NCBI GenBank assembly: GCA_051879195.1 | Contig: JBJELO010000287.1 | Location: 11,786 to 75,785, forward strand | From: TWA4 sp051879195 | Lineage (GTDB): Bacteria; Bacillota; Clostridia; Lachnospirales; Lachnospiraceae | Direction: 5' to 3' | Length of the DNA stretch: 64,000 nt | In this document: one piece after another, positions 17,001-26,200 of the stretch | How the letters are laid out: each line of letters opens with the position of its first letter | Position numbering within the stretch: the stretch's first letter is position 1 | Notes under the pieces: model-generated | Database searches by the model: none | What the model was told of the DNA's origin: nothing | Seen by the model: only the letters and a program-made list of their open reading frames with translations | Position numbers and translations under genes: made by a program

Positions 17001-17232
17001 CCAGTTCTTCAGGAACCGTAAATTCCGTATAAAATTGATAATACTCCCGGTGACCGCCCCAGATGTGACGCCCGGTCACAACCTGCCAGTCCGATGCATC
17101 CGGATTTTCCGAATCCGGTTCACGCCCGTCTGTTTTTTTCATCCGGTATTCCTGAACCGGGATTTTCTTCTCATAAATCAGTTCGCCGATCGTTTCAATC
17201 AGTTTGCCGATACGTTCTTTCATCAGTATCAT
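14032..17232 (-). CDS. Alpha-mannosidase, glycoside hydrolase family 38
   Basis: About 1066 residues if started at the ATG at 17232, eight bases after GGGAG. A frame continues to 17316 but lacks a ribosome site and would begin upstream of the predicted promoter. The order is an N-terminal beta domain, a GH38 catalytic barrel, a helical bundle and C-terminal beta-sandwich domains. Catalytic-site landmarks are VGHTHIDLAWLW (metal ligands, about 239-250), WVEADCNL, and ILWLPDVFGYSAALPQ with the nucleophile Asp at about 354. It would remove alpha-linked mannose from N-glycan or mannan fragments in the cytoplasm, as no signal peptide is present. It is a single-gene unit next to the kinase gene ending at 17339. 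Confidence 0.93.
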   Translation of the reverse strand: MILMKERIGKLIETIGELIYEKKIPVQEYRMKKTDGREPDSENPDASDWQVVTGRHIWGGHREYYQFYTEFTVPEELAGRQLVYELRTGREGAWDAVNPQFLVYVNGTVKQGFDVNHRETVLTDSARAGETFRIFLSAFTGDNNFSLLLDSEIKVTAEPVYRYYWDIKVPYEAARLQKADSDAYIDTIQALNKSLNLVDLRAPYSAGFYRSIENAETYLQKNYYDKCCGDSRHMVYTVGHTHIDLAWLWTLQTTADKTVRSFSTVLELMRRYPEYRFMHSQPQEYLYVKQNAPEIYEQVKERIKEGRWQPEGGMWVEADCNLTSGESLVRQFLYGCRFFQKEFDKKCEILWLPDVFGYSAALPQIMQQCGIRYFMTTKISWNEFNRMPYDTFLWEGIDGTKVLTHFVPCRDYNAPAVEGGTETAHFTTYNGMLNPSQVMGGWQRYSQKDLNPDILMCYGYGDGGGGPTAEMLENQRRLAEGLPGVPKTKQCVPTEFFHELEKQVKGSRHLPEWKGELYLEYHRGTYTTMAKNKRYNRKAEFAYENLEFYSVLAGMLAGTPYPESDLREGWETILRNQFHDIIPGSSIKEVYDESWQEYEKILTRAEELTRQMTEAAAAAIDGDCGDVVVFNPGSSSCVSLITLSPAVCDRNMTALEADGKRFPVQQTKEGLIAMIDQVPGHGYRVLKPVMGGAEKESAEKENADSAVKPAEITYEFTITEHRVDTPYFHIEINEKGQFTSIYDKKADRELLQAGKAGNVLMTYEDRPHNYDAWDINHYYTEKSWEVEQTSEIRVTENGPVRACIRVVHPYGASEIVQYLYFYPDQYRFDIRNEIDWHENHVLLRDYFPVDIHTNEAVFDIQYGNVKRPTHYNTSWDFAKFEVCAHKWLDVSEDNYGISVLNDCKYGYSVHDSVIGLTMLKSSTYPNPEADRGHHTFSYSFCPHIGDFRIGGTVAKAYAFNNPCRAVVKQEKTEKGTASVKSLISVDVPNVVIEAVKKAEDDESLIVRCYECFNRRSKVTMKVDAAITGASVINLLEDQVLENLEIKDGTISFTMKPYEIRTIKFEK

Positions 17233-17236
17233 AATG

Positions 17237-17308
17237 ACAGCTCCCTTCTGTTTTTCCCGCTCATCTTTCATAAAAGATGTTAGAAACAGTATAACATAAG
17301 GGAGCTGT
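17237..17308 (-). promoter_or_regulatory. Dyad and -10 element in the alpha-mannosidase promoter/leader
   Basis: Minus-strand TATACT lies at 17288-17293 with no good -35. An 11-bp inverted repeat, ACAGCTCCCTT (17237-17247) and AAGGGAGCTGT (17298-17308), brackets it. One arm contains the ribosome-binding site. A smaller hairpin, CATCTTT/AAAGATG, lies between. It could be a repressor site. Confidence 0.35.
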
Positions 17309-17338
17309 TTTTTCACCGGTAAGCTGCCGGAAATGATT

Positions 17339-18640
17339 TCAGGCAGGCAGCGTCACCCGGATTTCCAGAGTATGCAGGCCTTTTGTTTTTTCATCTTCCA
17401 TCTGTTCTTCGCTGCTTTCGTGTTCTGCACACAGATTCCCGTCATTTCCCGGAGCCATCTGAGCTTTGATCTTTCCGCCGTGCGCTGTTACAATGGCTTT
17501 CGCCACCGACAGACCGATACCATATCCCCCGGTTCCGGAATTTCTGGAAACGTCTATCCGGTAAAAACGTTCAAACAGCATGGACAGATTCTCTTTTGAA
17601 ATCTCCTGCTCCGTCGTGTTTGATACCGTAAGCTGCAGACCGCGTGATCTTCTCTCCAGAGTCAGCCGCACGATTCCGCCTTCAGGAGAATATTTCAACG
17701 CATTATCCAGCAGAATCCCGGTCAGCTGACGTATCGCTTTTTCATTGCCTTTCAGGGAAAGCATGGGCTGTATACTGCACTGAAAGCTCTTCCCCTGTGT
17801 CCGGGCCGGTGCCTGAAAAGAAGCTGCTGTTTCACCAACCACATCGGAAATCGGAAAATCAATCATCACCATGGCGTCTGCCGCTTCCTCCATCCGAGCC
17901 AGATAAACCAGGTCGTTGGTCAGAGCGGTCAATCGTTTGGCCTGTTTGTGGATATCATCGATCCACTCATTCTCACCGAAATCCATCTCCAGAATATCGG
18001 CATCCGCATTGATGATTGTCAGCGGTGTTTTGATTTCATGGCCGGCATCGGTAATGAAACGTTTCTGTTTCTCATAACTTTCAGAGATAGGCCGTATGAT
18101 CCGGTTGGAGAAAAAAACAACCAGTGCCAAGACGATGAGATAACCGGTCATGGAGATACTTATACTGGCAAACAGAAACTTGTAGAATGAATCCAGATTT
18201 CTTTTACAGTCAAGAAAAATAATGCGGATGGTATCTTCTTCCATACTTTTTGCATAGCGGAAATTGCCTTTAAATCCTCTGTCATCCTGTTTTTCCGCAA
18301 TTTCCTGTGCATATTCGATGGCTTTTTCCGTATCAATGGAAATGATATGTCCTGTTTCCACCTGAACAACCGTGTGGGAATCACGGTTCAGAAGTACGGA
18401 AAAATACCGGGATTCAAATGGAGTCTCCGGTGACATACCGGGCCGGAGTCCGGTCCCTTTCCGTCCGCTTCCCGGAGAAAAGGAACCTTTATTTTCGATC
18501 AGTATGGTCAAAATCTCATCCGTTTCATCAACAACACCACCGTAGTTTACCAGGTTGATGCCGGCGATGATTACGAAAAGTACCGCCAGCATGGCAGACA
18601 TGGTGATCAGGATAAATTTCGTCTGCAATCTGCGGATCAT
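17339..18640 (-). CDS. Sensor histidine kinase (EnvZ/CpxA-like topology)
   Basis: A 433-residue membrane kinase. The ATG at 18640 overlaps the regulator stop as ATGA and is preceded by GGAGAAAAAGC. Two membrane helices (about 10-32 and 157-178) flank an extracellular sensor region of about 125 residues. The HisKA motif is FITDAGHEIKTPLTII with H201. The ATPase motifs are LLDNALKY (N313) and SGTGGYGIGLSVAK (G box). An acidic low-complexity stretch (EHESSEEQMEDEKTKG) is inserted near the C-terminus. It pairs with the adjacent regulator, and it diverges from the VTC/DUF4956 operon, which is its likely target. Confidence 0.93.
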   Translation of the reverse strand: MIRRLQTKFILITMSAMLAVLFVIIAGINLVNYGGVVDETDEILTILIENKGSFSPGSGRKGTGLRPGMSPETPFESRYFSVLLNRDSHTVVQVETGHIISIDTEKAIEYAQEIAEKQDDRGFKGNFRYAKSMEEDTIRIIFLDCKRNLDSFYKFLFASISISMTGYLIVLALVVFFSNRIIRPISESYEKQKRFITDAGHEIKTPLTIINADADILEMDFGENEWIDDIHKQAKRLTALTNDLVYLARMEEAADAMVMIDFPISDVVGETAASFQAPARTQGKSFQCSIQPMLSLKGNEKAIRQLTGILLDNALKYSPEGGIVRLTLERRSRGLQLTVSNTTEQEISKENLSMLFERFYRIDVSRNSGTGGYGIGLSVAKAIVTAHGGKIKAQMAPGNDGNLCAEHESSEEQMEDEKTKGLHTLEIRVTLPA

Positions 18641-19308
18641 TGCTTTTTCTCCAGACAATATCCGGCATTGCGTACAGCTTTAATCTGAATATCAGCCTGC
18701 AGAGCCGTCAGCTTTTTTCGGAGATATGATATGTAGGCCCATACCACATTGATCTCCGCATCGGAATCGTAACCCCATACCTTTTCCATCAGACGTTCCG
18801 TTGAAACGAGCCGGTCCGGATTGGACATGAGGATCTCCATCATCTGAAACTCTTTATTGGTCAGGCGGAAGCTGCCCGACTGGGAGGAAAGCTCAAAAGT
18901 TGCCCGGTTCAGCGAAATATTCCCGAAAATCATGCAGGAATCCGTCTCATTCCGGCTTCTGGTAATCGCCCGGATCCTTGCCAGAAGTTCTCTCGTATCA
19001 AAGGGTTTTGTAACGTAATCATTGGCTCCGCTGTCCAGCCCCAGAACCTTGTCGTCGATCTCCGATTTCGCTGTCAGCATCAGAACCGGAATCTGATTTC
19101 CCTGCTCCCTCAGCTTTCGCAGCACCGCAATTCCATCCATTTTGGGCATCATAATATCAAGAATCGCCGCATCATACTCCCCTGTCTCCAGACAGGCAAG
19201 AGCGTCCTCTCCATTGTAAACCGCTTCCGCAGCATAATGATTCTTCTCCAGAATTTTCACAATGGCACGGGAAAGGGAACGTTCATCTTCAGCCAGTAAT
19301 AATCTCAT
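18637..19308 (-). CDS. OmpR/PhoB-family response regulator
   Basis: 223 residues. The receiver domain has E7/D8, D51 (AAILDIMMPKMDG), T79 and K101 (YVTKPF). The DNA-binding winged helix shows FRLTNKEFQMMEILMSNPDRLVSTERLMEKVWGYDSDAEINVVWAYISYLRKKL. The start at 19308 lies about 30 bases after a minus-strand TATAAT. Direct repeats TTAAG/TTAAA spaced by 10 bases lie just upstream of that -10 and could be its own binding site. It is the first gene of the regulator-kinase operon, divergent from the VTC operon with a 203-base shared intergenic region. Confidence 0.93.
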   Translation of the reverse strand: MRLLLAEDERSLSRAIVKILEKNHYAAEAVYNGEDALACLETGEYDAAILDIMMPKMDGIAVLRKLREQGNQIPVLMLTAKSEIDDKVLGLDSGANDYVTKPFDTRELLARIRAITRSRNETDSCMIFGNISLNRATFELSSQSGSFRLTNKEFQMMEILMSNPDRLVSTERLMEKVWGYDSDAEINVVWAYISYLRKKLTALQADIQIKAVRNAGYCLEKKQ

Positions 19309-19337
19309 ATCACACCTGCTTTCTTCTTTTTAAACAG

Positions 19338-19374
19338 ATTATATCATATCACGCAAACCTTAAGCGAAATTAAA
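19338..19374 (-). promoter_or_regulatory. Promoter of the regulator-kinase operon with possible regulator repeats
   Basis: Minus-strand TATAAT at 19338-19343. Instead of a -35 box, direct repeats TTAAG (19360-19364) and TTAAA (19370-19374) lie one helical turn apart, as in many OmpR-family sites. Confidence 0.45.
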
Positions 19375-19473
19375 ATCAAAAATTGAGTTATCCACCGGAT
19401 GCAGGATATTCTGTAAATATAAAAGTCTTTGGAAAATTTCCGGAATTTTCAGGTTCATTTATGTTTGGACTGC

Positions 19474-19479
19474 TATACT
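19474..19479 (+). promoter_or_regulatory. Likely -10 of the VTC/DUF4956 operon
   Basis: TATACT lies 33 bases before the VTC start, with no consensus -35. A GGAAA-A-TTTCC palindrome (19431-19441) lies upstream. The layout suggests activator dependence. Confidence 0.4.
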
Positions 19480-19511
19480 TGCACTCGATGAAATAAAGGA
19501 GGCATCTTTCC

Positions 19512-20231
19512 ATGGCATTTCAAACCGTTTTCAAACGCTGTGAATTGAAATATCTGCTTACATACGAGCAGAAAGATAAAATACTGGAAGCTATGACATC
19601 CCATATGGCTCCGGACCGGTATGGCCGCACAACGATCCGCAATATTTATTATGATACGGAGACTTACCGCCTGATCCGTCGTTCCATTGAACGGCCGGTA
19701 TATAAAGAAAAGCTGAGGCTTCGCAGCTACAGCCGGGTCAGCCCCGGCAGTCCTGTTTTTGTGGAACTGAAAAAAAAGTACAAATCCGTGGTATATAAAC
19801 GGCGGCTGGCTCTTCCGGAAGAAGATGCGATGCGATGGCTCTGTGAAAAACAGCCCAGCCCCGTGCAGACACAGATTTCCAAAGAAATCGATTATTTTCT
19901 TGCCTATTACGCGACTCTTCATCCTGTTATTTTTCTTTCCTACGATAGAGAAGCTTATTATTCTCTGTGTGGAGACGATTTCAGGGTAACTTTCGACAAC
20001 CATATTCTCTGCCGCCAGGAAAACCTGTCTCTTGAGGCAGAAGTGGGAGGAATACCTCTTATGGATGATGGAACCATTCTCATGGAGATCAAATGCTCCG
20101 GCGGCATTCCCCTCTGGATGATCCGGGTGCTTTCAGCAGAGAAAATACGAAAAACATCATTTTCCAAATACGGAACCGCTTACCGGAACATCATTTACCC
20201 TAACCGAAAGGAGGCTTTTATTTATGCCTGA
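19512..20231 (+). CDS. Polyphosphate polymerase (VTC) domain protein
   Basis: A 239-residue soluble protein made of a single VTC-type tunnel domain. Conserved basic and acidic positions that line the nucleotide/polyphosphate channel in yeast Vtc4 are recognisable: FKRCELKYLL at the N-terminus, KEKLRLRSYS, VFVELKKKYKSVVYKRRL, LSYDREAYY, FRVTFDNHI, and the late glutamate in ILMEIKCSGGIPLW. Bacterial VTC proteins without an SPX domain usually sit next to DUF4956 membrane proteins, as here (8-base overlap). The proposed activity is polyphosphate synthesis or binding, perhaps coupled to the membrane partner. GGAGG sits upstream of the ATG. Confidence 0.85.
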   Translation: MAFQTVFKRCELKYLLTYEQKDKILEAMTSHMAPDRYGRTTIRNIYYDTETYRLIRRSIERPVYKEKLRLRSYSRVSPGSPVFVELKKKYKSVVYKRRLALPEEDAMRWLCEKQPSPVQTQISKEIDYFLAYYATLHPVIFLSYDREAYYSLCGDDFRVTFDNHILCRQENLSLEAEVGGIPLMDDGTILMEIKCSGGIPLWMIRVLSAEKIRKTSFSKYGTAYRNIIYPNRKEAFIYA

Positions 20232-20922
20232 TACATTATTCCGCGGTCTGTTTGATACCGATATGACAAGCGTGATCAGTCTGACTGATTTTTTACTCTG
20301 CATGGGCAGTTCCCTGCTGATCGGCCTGATTCTGGCCCTCGGTTACATGTACCGCTCCCGATATACAAAAAGCTTTATTGTCACACTGGCGCTGCTGCCG
20401 GCAGTTGTCTGTGTCATTATTATGATGGTCAACGGCAATGTGGGAACGGGCGTGGCAGTTGCCGGGGCATTCAGCCTGGTTCGTTTCCGGTCGGTTCCGG
20501 GGACTGCAAAAGAAATCACCATGCTGTTTCTGGCCATGGGCGCCGGACTGATCACCGGAATGGGATATCTGGGATTTGCCTTTGTATTTACACTGATCAT
20601 GTGCATTGTCAGCTTTCTTTACACCAATCTGGAACTGGGCTGCGGAAAGAACATGGACAGATACAAAACTCTGCATATTACCATTCCCGAGGATCTCGAT
20701 TATACCGGTGTCTTTGATGACATCCTGAAAAGCTACACCAGTTCCTGTCAGCTGATTCAGGTTAAAACCACCAATATGGGAAGCCTGTTCCGGCTGACCT
20801 ACAACCTGACGCTAAAAGATCCGGAAAAGGAAAAAGAAATGATCGACCTGCTGCGCTGCCGAAACGGCAATCTGGAAATTACCGTTTCAAAGCAGGAAAC
20901 GGAAGGAGGGTTTCAATTATGA
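20224..20922 (+). CDS. DUF4956 membrane protein
   Basis: A 232-residue protein with an N-terminal membrane half and a cytoplasmic C-terminal half. Membrane helices are at about 17-40, 48-65, 75-90, 100-115 and 117-135. The motif GTGVAVAGAFSLVRFRSVPGTAKEI between them is the signature of DUF4956. The C-terminal 90 residues form an alpha/beta domain (DYTGVFDDILKSYTSSCQLIQVKTTNMGS...). Genes of this family nearly always neighbour VTC-domain genes. The reading frame overlaps both neighbours (8 bases before, ATGA after), so a stoichiometric complex is likely. The biochemical role is unknown. Confidence 0.85.
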   Translation: MPDTLFRGLFDTDMTSVISLTDFLLCMGSSLLIGLILALGYMYRSRYTKSFIVTLALLPAVVCVIIMMVNGNVGTGVAVAGAFSLVRFRSVPGTAKEITMLFLAMGAGLITGMGYLGFAFVFTLIMCIVSFLYTNLELGCGKNMDRYKTLHITIPEDLDYTGVFDDILKSYTSSCQLIQVKTTNMGSLFRLTYNLTLKDPEKEKEMIDLLRCRNGNLEITVSKQETEGGFQL

Positions 20923-23057
20923 AGTTTATAAATCGTATCAATAAATGCTGTTCTGTATTATTCATTAACCTGCTGCTGTTTGCTCTGATTGTCACCGGAT
21001 GCAGCCGCGGAACGGAAAATCCGGGTTTTACCGATGACAATTCTTCCGGCAGCGGTTTTTCCGGCAGCGATAGTGCCGAAGATGGCGATGGTTCCGGAGA
21101 TATCGATTCCGATGCGGACTCATCCGGTGCTTCCGGAGACTCCTCTGCCGGGAATGTCAGTCTGCGTACGGAATCCGATTTTGCGGATATGTTTTCCGAC
21201 CGTGATTATGAAGTCGGATATGATGAAACCCAATGTGCTGAAATATCACTGAAAGGTGATTCTGCATCCAGCAGCTGTGATGCAGTTCAGATATCGGGAA
21301 ACACCGTCACAATCACCGATGAAGGTACCTATGTCATTTCCGGCACGCTGAATGACGGAATGCTCATAGTCAATGCCGGCGAAAAGGATAAGCTGCATCT
21401 GATTTTCGATGGTGTGACCATTCACAGCAGCACCTCCGCTGCCATTTATATACTGGAGGCTGATAAGGTTTTCATCACGCTGAAAGATAATACTTCCAGC
21501 ACGCTTTCCAATGGCGGTACTTTTACTGCAATCGATGACAATAACATTGACGGATGTATCTTTTCCAAACAGGACCTGACTTTCAACGGCTCCGGCAGTC
21601 TTTCCGTAACTTCACCGGCCGGACACGGAATTGTCTGTAAAGATGATCTTGTCGTTACCAGCGGTACTTATACGATTGATTCCGCATCCCACGGTCTTGA
21701 TGCCAACGACAGTATACGGATCGCCAACGCCTCCTTCAGCATGACTTCGGGAAAAGACGGTTTCCATGCAGAAAACTCCGACGATGCATCTCTGGGTTTT
21801 GTCTACATCGAAAGCGGAAATTTTGACATATCTGCTGAAGGAGACGGCCTCAGCGCAGGCAGCGATATGATGATCAAAGACGGCAGTTTTACAATTACTG
21901 CAGGCGGCGGAAGTGAAAATGCTGAAAAGAAAAGTTCTGATTCCTGGGGCGATTTCAAAGGCGGACATCGGGGCGGTACTCCCGGCCATTCTTCCGATGA
22001 TATGCCCGGCAGTTCATCCGGTGATGCGCCCGGTGGCACCGATGTGCCTGAAGATTTTCCTGATGAAGCACCTGACGGTTCTTCTGATCAGGAACCAGAG
22101 TTTTCCTCCGGAATCATTGATACGGGATCTGCCGGAAATATGGAAATCACAGGAATTGTCAATGCTGCCCAGATTATGAATGCTGCCGCTGTTACAGACA
22201 TTACAGAAATCACAAATGCCGCTGATACAACGGATAATTCTGCCGGCCAGGATGACAGTACAAGCATTAAAGGCATAAAAGCAGCGGGAAATCTGATTAT
22301 CAGCGGAGGTACTTTCAGCATAGATTCCGCAGATGACACGATTCATTCCAATGCTTCGATCTTGGTTAACGGCGGCACCTTCCAGCTCTCTTCCGGTGAT
22401 GACGGTTTCCATGCGGACGATACACTGTCTGTGACTGATGGAACAATTACGGTTCTCAAAAGCTATGAGGGAATGGAGGGGCTTCATGTGGATATCTCCG
22501 GCGCTACGATTGCGCTGACTGCAGATGACGACGGTCTGAATGCGGCAGGAGGAAGCGATCAGAGCGGTTTCGGCGGCACCCGGAAAAATGACCGGTTCGG
22601 CGGCGGTCCCGGCGGTTCCTCTTCCTCTTCAAACGGAACCATTACCATATCCGGCGGCACCCTGAATATCTCCGCTTCCGGTGACGGCATCGATGCCAAC
22701 GGTTCTCTGGCCATCTCCGGCGGTAATGTAACGGTCTGCGGTCCCGTAACCGGCGATACCTCCATTCTTGATTATGACACTTCAGCCGTCATTACAGGAG
22801 GCACTTTTATCGGAACCGGCGCGACCCAGATGGCTCAGTCATTCAGTGATTCCGAACAGGGCGTTATCGCAGTCCGCACAGGCATCCAGGCTGCAGGAAC
22901 AACAATTACTGTGTCCGACAATTCCGGCAGTACCATTGTTACCTGCACTCCGGCACTGCCTTTTGAAATGATGATAATCAGCAGTCCCGAACTGGGAAAA
23001 GGAGAAACCTGCACTGTTATAGTGGGAAATACCTCCAGTGAGGTCACTGCAGAATAA
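20919..23057 (+). CDS. Carbohydrate-binding lipoprotein, Cthe_2159/DUF4353 beta-helix type
   Basis: A 712-residue secreted lipoprotein with lipobox LIVTGC near residue 28. An acidic Ser/Gly/Asp linker (about 32-85) precedes a repetitive right-handed beta-helix. Repeated units such as GDGLSAGSDMMIKDGSFTIT, DGFHADDTLSVTDGTITV and GDGIDANGSLAISGGNVTV follow the pattern of the Cthe_2159 family. One member of that family binds cellulose and pectin-like polymers. Two low-complexity insertions interrupt the helix (about 335-440, rich in Pro/Gly/Asp/Ala). It is coupled (ATGA) to DUF4956. In many relatives a CotH kinase sits in this position. It probably works at the cell surface. Confidence 0.82.
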   Translation: MKFINRINKCCSVLFINLLLFALIVTGCSRGTENPGFTDDNSSGSGFSGSDSAEDGDGSGDIDSDADSSGASGDSSAGNVSLRTESDFADMFSDRDYEVGYDETQCAEISLKGDSASSSCDAVQISGNTVTITDEGTYVISGTLNDGMLIVNAGEKDKLHLIFDGVTIHSSTSAAIYILEADKVFITLKDNTSSTLSNGGTFTAIDDNNIDGCIFSKQDLTFNGSGSLSVTSPAGHGIVCKDDLVVTSGTYTIDSASHGLDANDSIRIANASFSMTSGKDGFHAENSDDASLGFVYIESGNFDISAEGDGLSAGSDMMIKDGSFTITAGGGSENAEKKSSDSWGDFKGGHRGGTPGHSSDDMPGSSSGDAPGGTDVPEDFPDEAPDGSSDQEPEFSSGIIDTGSAGNMEITGIVNAAQIMNAAAVTDITEITNAADTTDNSAGQDDSTSIKGIKAAGNLIISGGTFSIDSADDTIHSNASILVNGGTFQLSSGDDGFHADDTLSVTDGTITVLKSYEGMEGLHVDISGATIALTADDDGLNAAGGSDQSGFGGTRKNDRFGGGPGGSSSSSNGTITISGGTLNISASGDGIDANGSLAISGGNVTVCGPVTGDTSILDYDTSAVITGGTFIGTGATQMAQSFSDSEQGVIAVRTGIQAAGTTITVSDNSGSTIVTCTPALPFEMMIISSPELGKGETCTVIVGNTSSEVTAE

Positions 23058-23122
23058 ATTAACAGAATATATAACACAATTTCTTCTTATGAAATGTACG
23101 CCGCCAGGCGTCCCACAAATGA

Positions 23123-23163
23123 AAGGGGCTGTGAAAATAAATCCTCATTTTTCACAGCCCCTT
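23123..23163. terminator. Bidirectional terminator
   Basis: AAGGGGCTGTGAAAA (23123-23137) pairs with TTTTCACAGCCCCTT (23149-23163). It separates the convergent beta-helix lipoprotein and surface-protein genes. Confidence 0.8.
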
Positions 23164-23269
23164 CTTCCGGCTTCGTATATACCTGTTTGAACCGGTATCA
23201 GACGAATGGTTATTTTCAGGTATATTATATTATCAGATATTTTTGAGATTCAGCAAACGGGCATATGAT

Positions 23270-26200
23270 TTACCGATTGCTGCGTCTCTTCTTTTCAGAG
23301 CAGATTACGCCAGAAATACCCGCACCTGCGATGCAAAACATAAAGAACCACCATGCAGCATTACCGGTATCGCCGGTTGAAGCGCCTGTACCACTGGTTC
23401 CGGTTGTTCCACCGGTGCCATTTGTACCGCTGGTTCCGTTGCCGCCGGTTGTTCCGTCAGTTCCATTGCAGCCACCGGCTGTTCCGCTGGTTCCATTCGT
23501 TCCATCAGCTCCGCCGGGTCCATTCGTTTCGTCGGTTCCGGTGTTTGCGTCATCATCAGGATCGGTTTTTCCGGTGTCATCACCAGAATCTTCAGTACCG
23601 GCTGCCGGAACAACGATCGTCTCACGACTCAATTCTTCGCCGCAGAAAGAACAGTACTGAACCAGATCATATGAACCATCAGTTGTTGCAGTGGGATCAA
23701 CATAATTCTCGATTACCTCTTCAGAATGAGCATGAGCATAGTTGATCTGAGCCTTGATTTCAACCATTCTTACTGCCAGTGTTTCACCTTCTGTGGCATT
23801 GTCAGCAGTAATAATGAAGTATGTCTCACCATCAGTATAAACGGTGGAATAGCCCTCAAATTTATTGATTGCAGATGCCATTGCACTGGCAATTGCTGCT
23901 TCATCAATAGTAGTATAGAAATTATGTGCATGGCTGACTGCCTGACCGATCACAGTTTCCTGTCCATCCACAATGCTGACTAACTGGAAGAAATACATAC
24001 CGCGCATATTTGCTTTGTGAGCAACAGCTGCATATGTACTTGCGGCTTCAGAAGCCGTTCCTGCAATAACATCGTTATTAACAACAATACCGATGGGAAT
24101 ATTTCCTGTCTGGTCATTTACTACGACCACTTTATCACTATCATCAGCAGCAACGATATTTGAAATGCCTGCCGTGCTCTCCTGAACCTTTAATACTCCA
24201 TTGTAGATTGCAACCCAGTCAGTGGAAACCATCCTGATAACCAGCTGATTTCCGTTCTGTACCTCATAACTGATATTACGGGCTGTATTATTTACATCTC
24301 CTCCGGCGATGGTGATCAGCAGATCACTGCTGAGATCTTCTGAGAGCAGTTTAATATCATCACTGAAGGTAAGAGTAACAATAATAGTCTGATTCAGTTC
24401 TTCATCGGCATCATCATGTTCGGCATTGGTAATATCAAAATCTGTAACCGTAATCGCTTTCTCTTCTTCTATCCATTTTGCATAGAGTGTAGTGTCCACG
24501 TCAACGGTGCCGCCATCAGCAGCGAAATCAAATTTATTGCCCGGTGTGCAGTCTGCATCCGTGTACCAGCCTGCAAAAACATAACCATCACGAGTCGGTG
24601 CTTCCGGAACAGTAATTGTTTTGGCTGCATCAGATGCCTGTGTCTTGTACTGCTCACCTGCGCCACGGTAGATTACCAGAGAATTTGCCCAGTAGCTGGA
24701 TTTAATCGTGGTGTTTTCAGTAGAAGTCATGTAATGAGACAGAACCGTCTGGGGAGCCACATCCGAACCACCCTGAGAATCAAATGTTACTGTACATTCT
24801 TCCTGAACCAGAGCGATACCATAGAAGAAACGATACTGGTTCTCGTAGGAAACCAGACTGTTGTATACAGTATTCTCTTCAGTAGGCAGAACTGCTTCTT
24901 CCAGCTGGCCTGCTGAAACCATTGACTCCACATATTTTGTGTTGATGCGCGGTTCAACGGTGGAATTATTCTTCAGACACTGGTCAGCCAGATAACGGCG
25001 GAGCGCAATTGTGGAACCGGCCTCATCATCATTTTCAACCAGACTGCTGTAAAAATCGGCAAAATCCTCGTCATAGATACAGCTCATGAAGTAACGGGCA
25101 GTACCAAAAAGCTGATCATAGGTAAATTTATTGCCATAATGATCGGACGTATCCAGCAGGAAATAATCAGAATCAGAAACCTCCACTTCGGCATCTTTCA
25201 ATAAATCAGCCAGAGATACGCCGTTGCCGCTGAATGTACGGAAACCGGTCATACCGCACTGAGAAGAACCATTTGCAAATGTGGACATCTTCTCAATTTC
25301 CTCGGAAGTCCATGATTTCACTACTTTCCGGTCATCTGTAGTTTCATCTTTACCGTCTTCATCAATGATAATGGAAAAACCAACTGATGTTCCGGTATAA
25401 TAAGTTGTTTTTCCTGTAACATCCTCATATCCGGCAGCTTTTACCGTAACCTTATAAATCTGAGACTGAGGATATACATTGGTACTCCATCTGCCGACAA
25501 TCTCAATGGGTTCATGGCCTTCCATGACATAGACAACCGGTTCATCAGCAGTACGGGTGAATCGAATGGAACTGCCGCTTACATAAACCTTATCGCCGTC
25601 TACTTCTAAAGTAATCTCCTTCGGAGCATTCGGATATTCTGCAGAACCGGTATCCGTAGCAGAGTCGTCGGCATCCACAGGCGTCAGAGTGATGGATTCA
25701 ATGCTGGAAAGCCATGCATTCGAAGTATTCTCAAACTGAATCGAACCGGTTCCCGTTTCTCCGGACTGACGCAGCAGTGTATTTGTATTGGTAACCAAAA
25801 CACCACTTTCTACCAGATGTTCCTCATCATAAACAGTAAATTCAGCGTAAAGTGTACCGCGGTATTTACCTGTACCGGTAATTGTTACAGTTTTACTGCC
25901 GATTTCATCGGTATTGTATTCTGCAGTGTAATCAGTACCTTCTGTCAGTTTCTGGCTGATATTGTAATAAACAGCAAGTGATAATGATTCACCTTTATAT
26001 ACCGGAGCAATATCATCTACAGAACCAACCTTTTCAAGGTCAATGGTTCCATCACAGGCAGTGATGCTGTCAACTTTAAAACCGTAGTAAACGCTGGATT
26101 TGTCAGCTGTCAGACGGATTTTGACAGTTGCCGTGGGCACATACAGGGTTACGCCCGCCAGTTCAGTTCCCGAATACCTGCCGATTTCATTATCTTCTCC

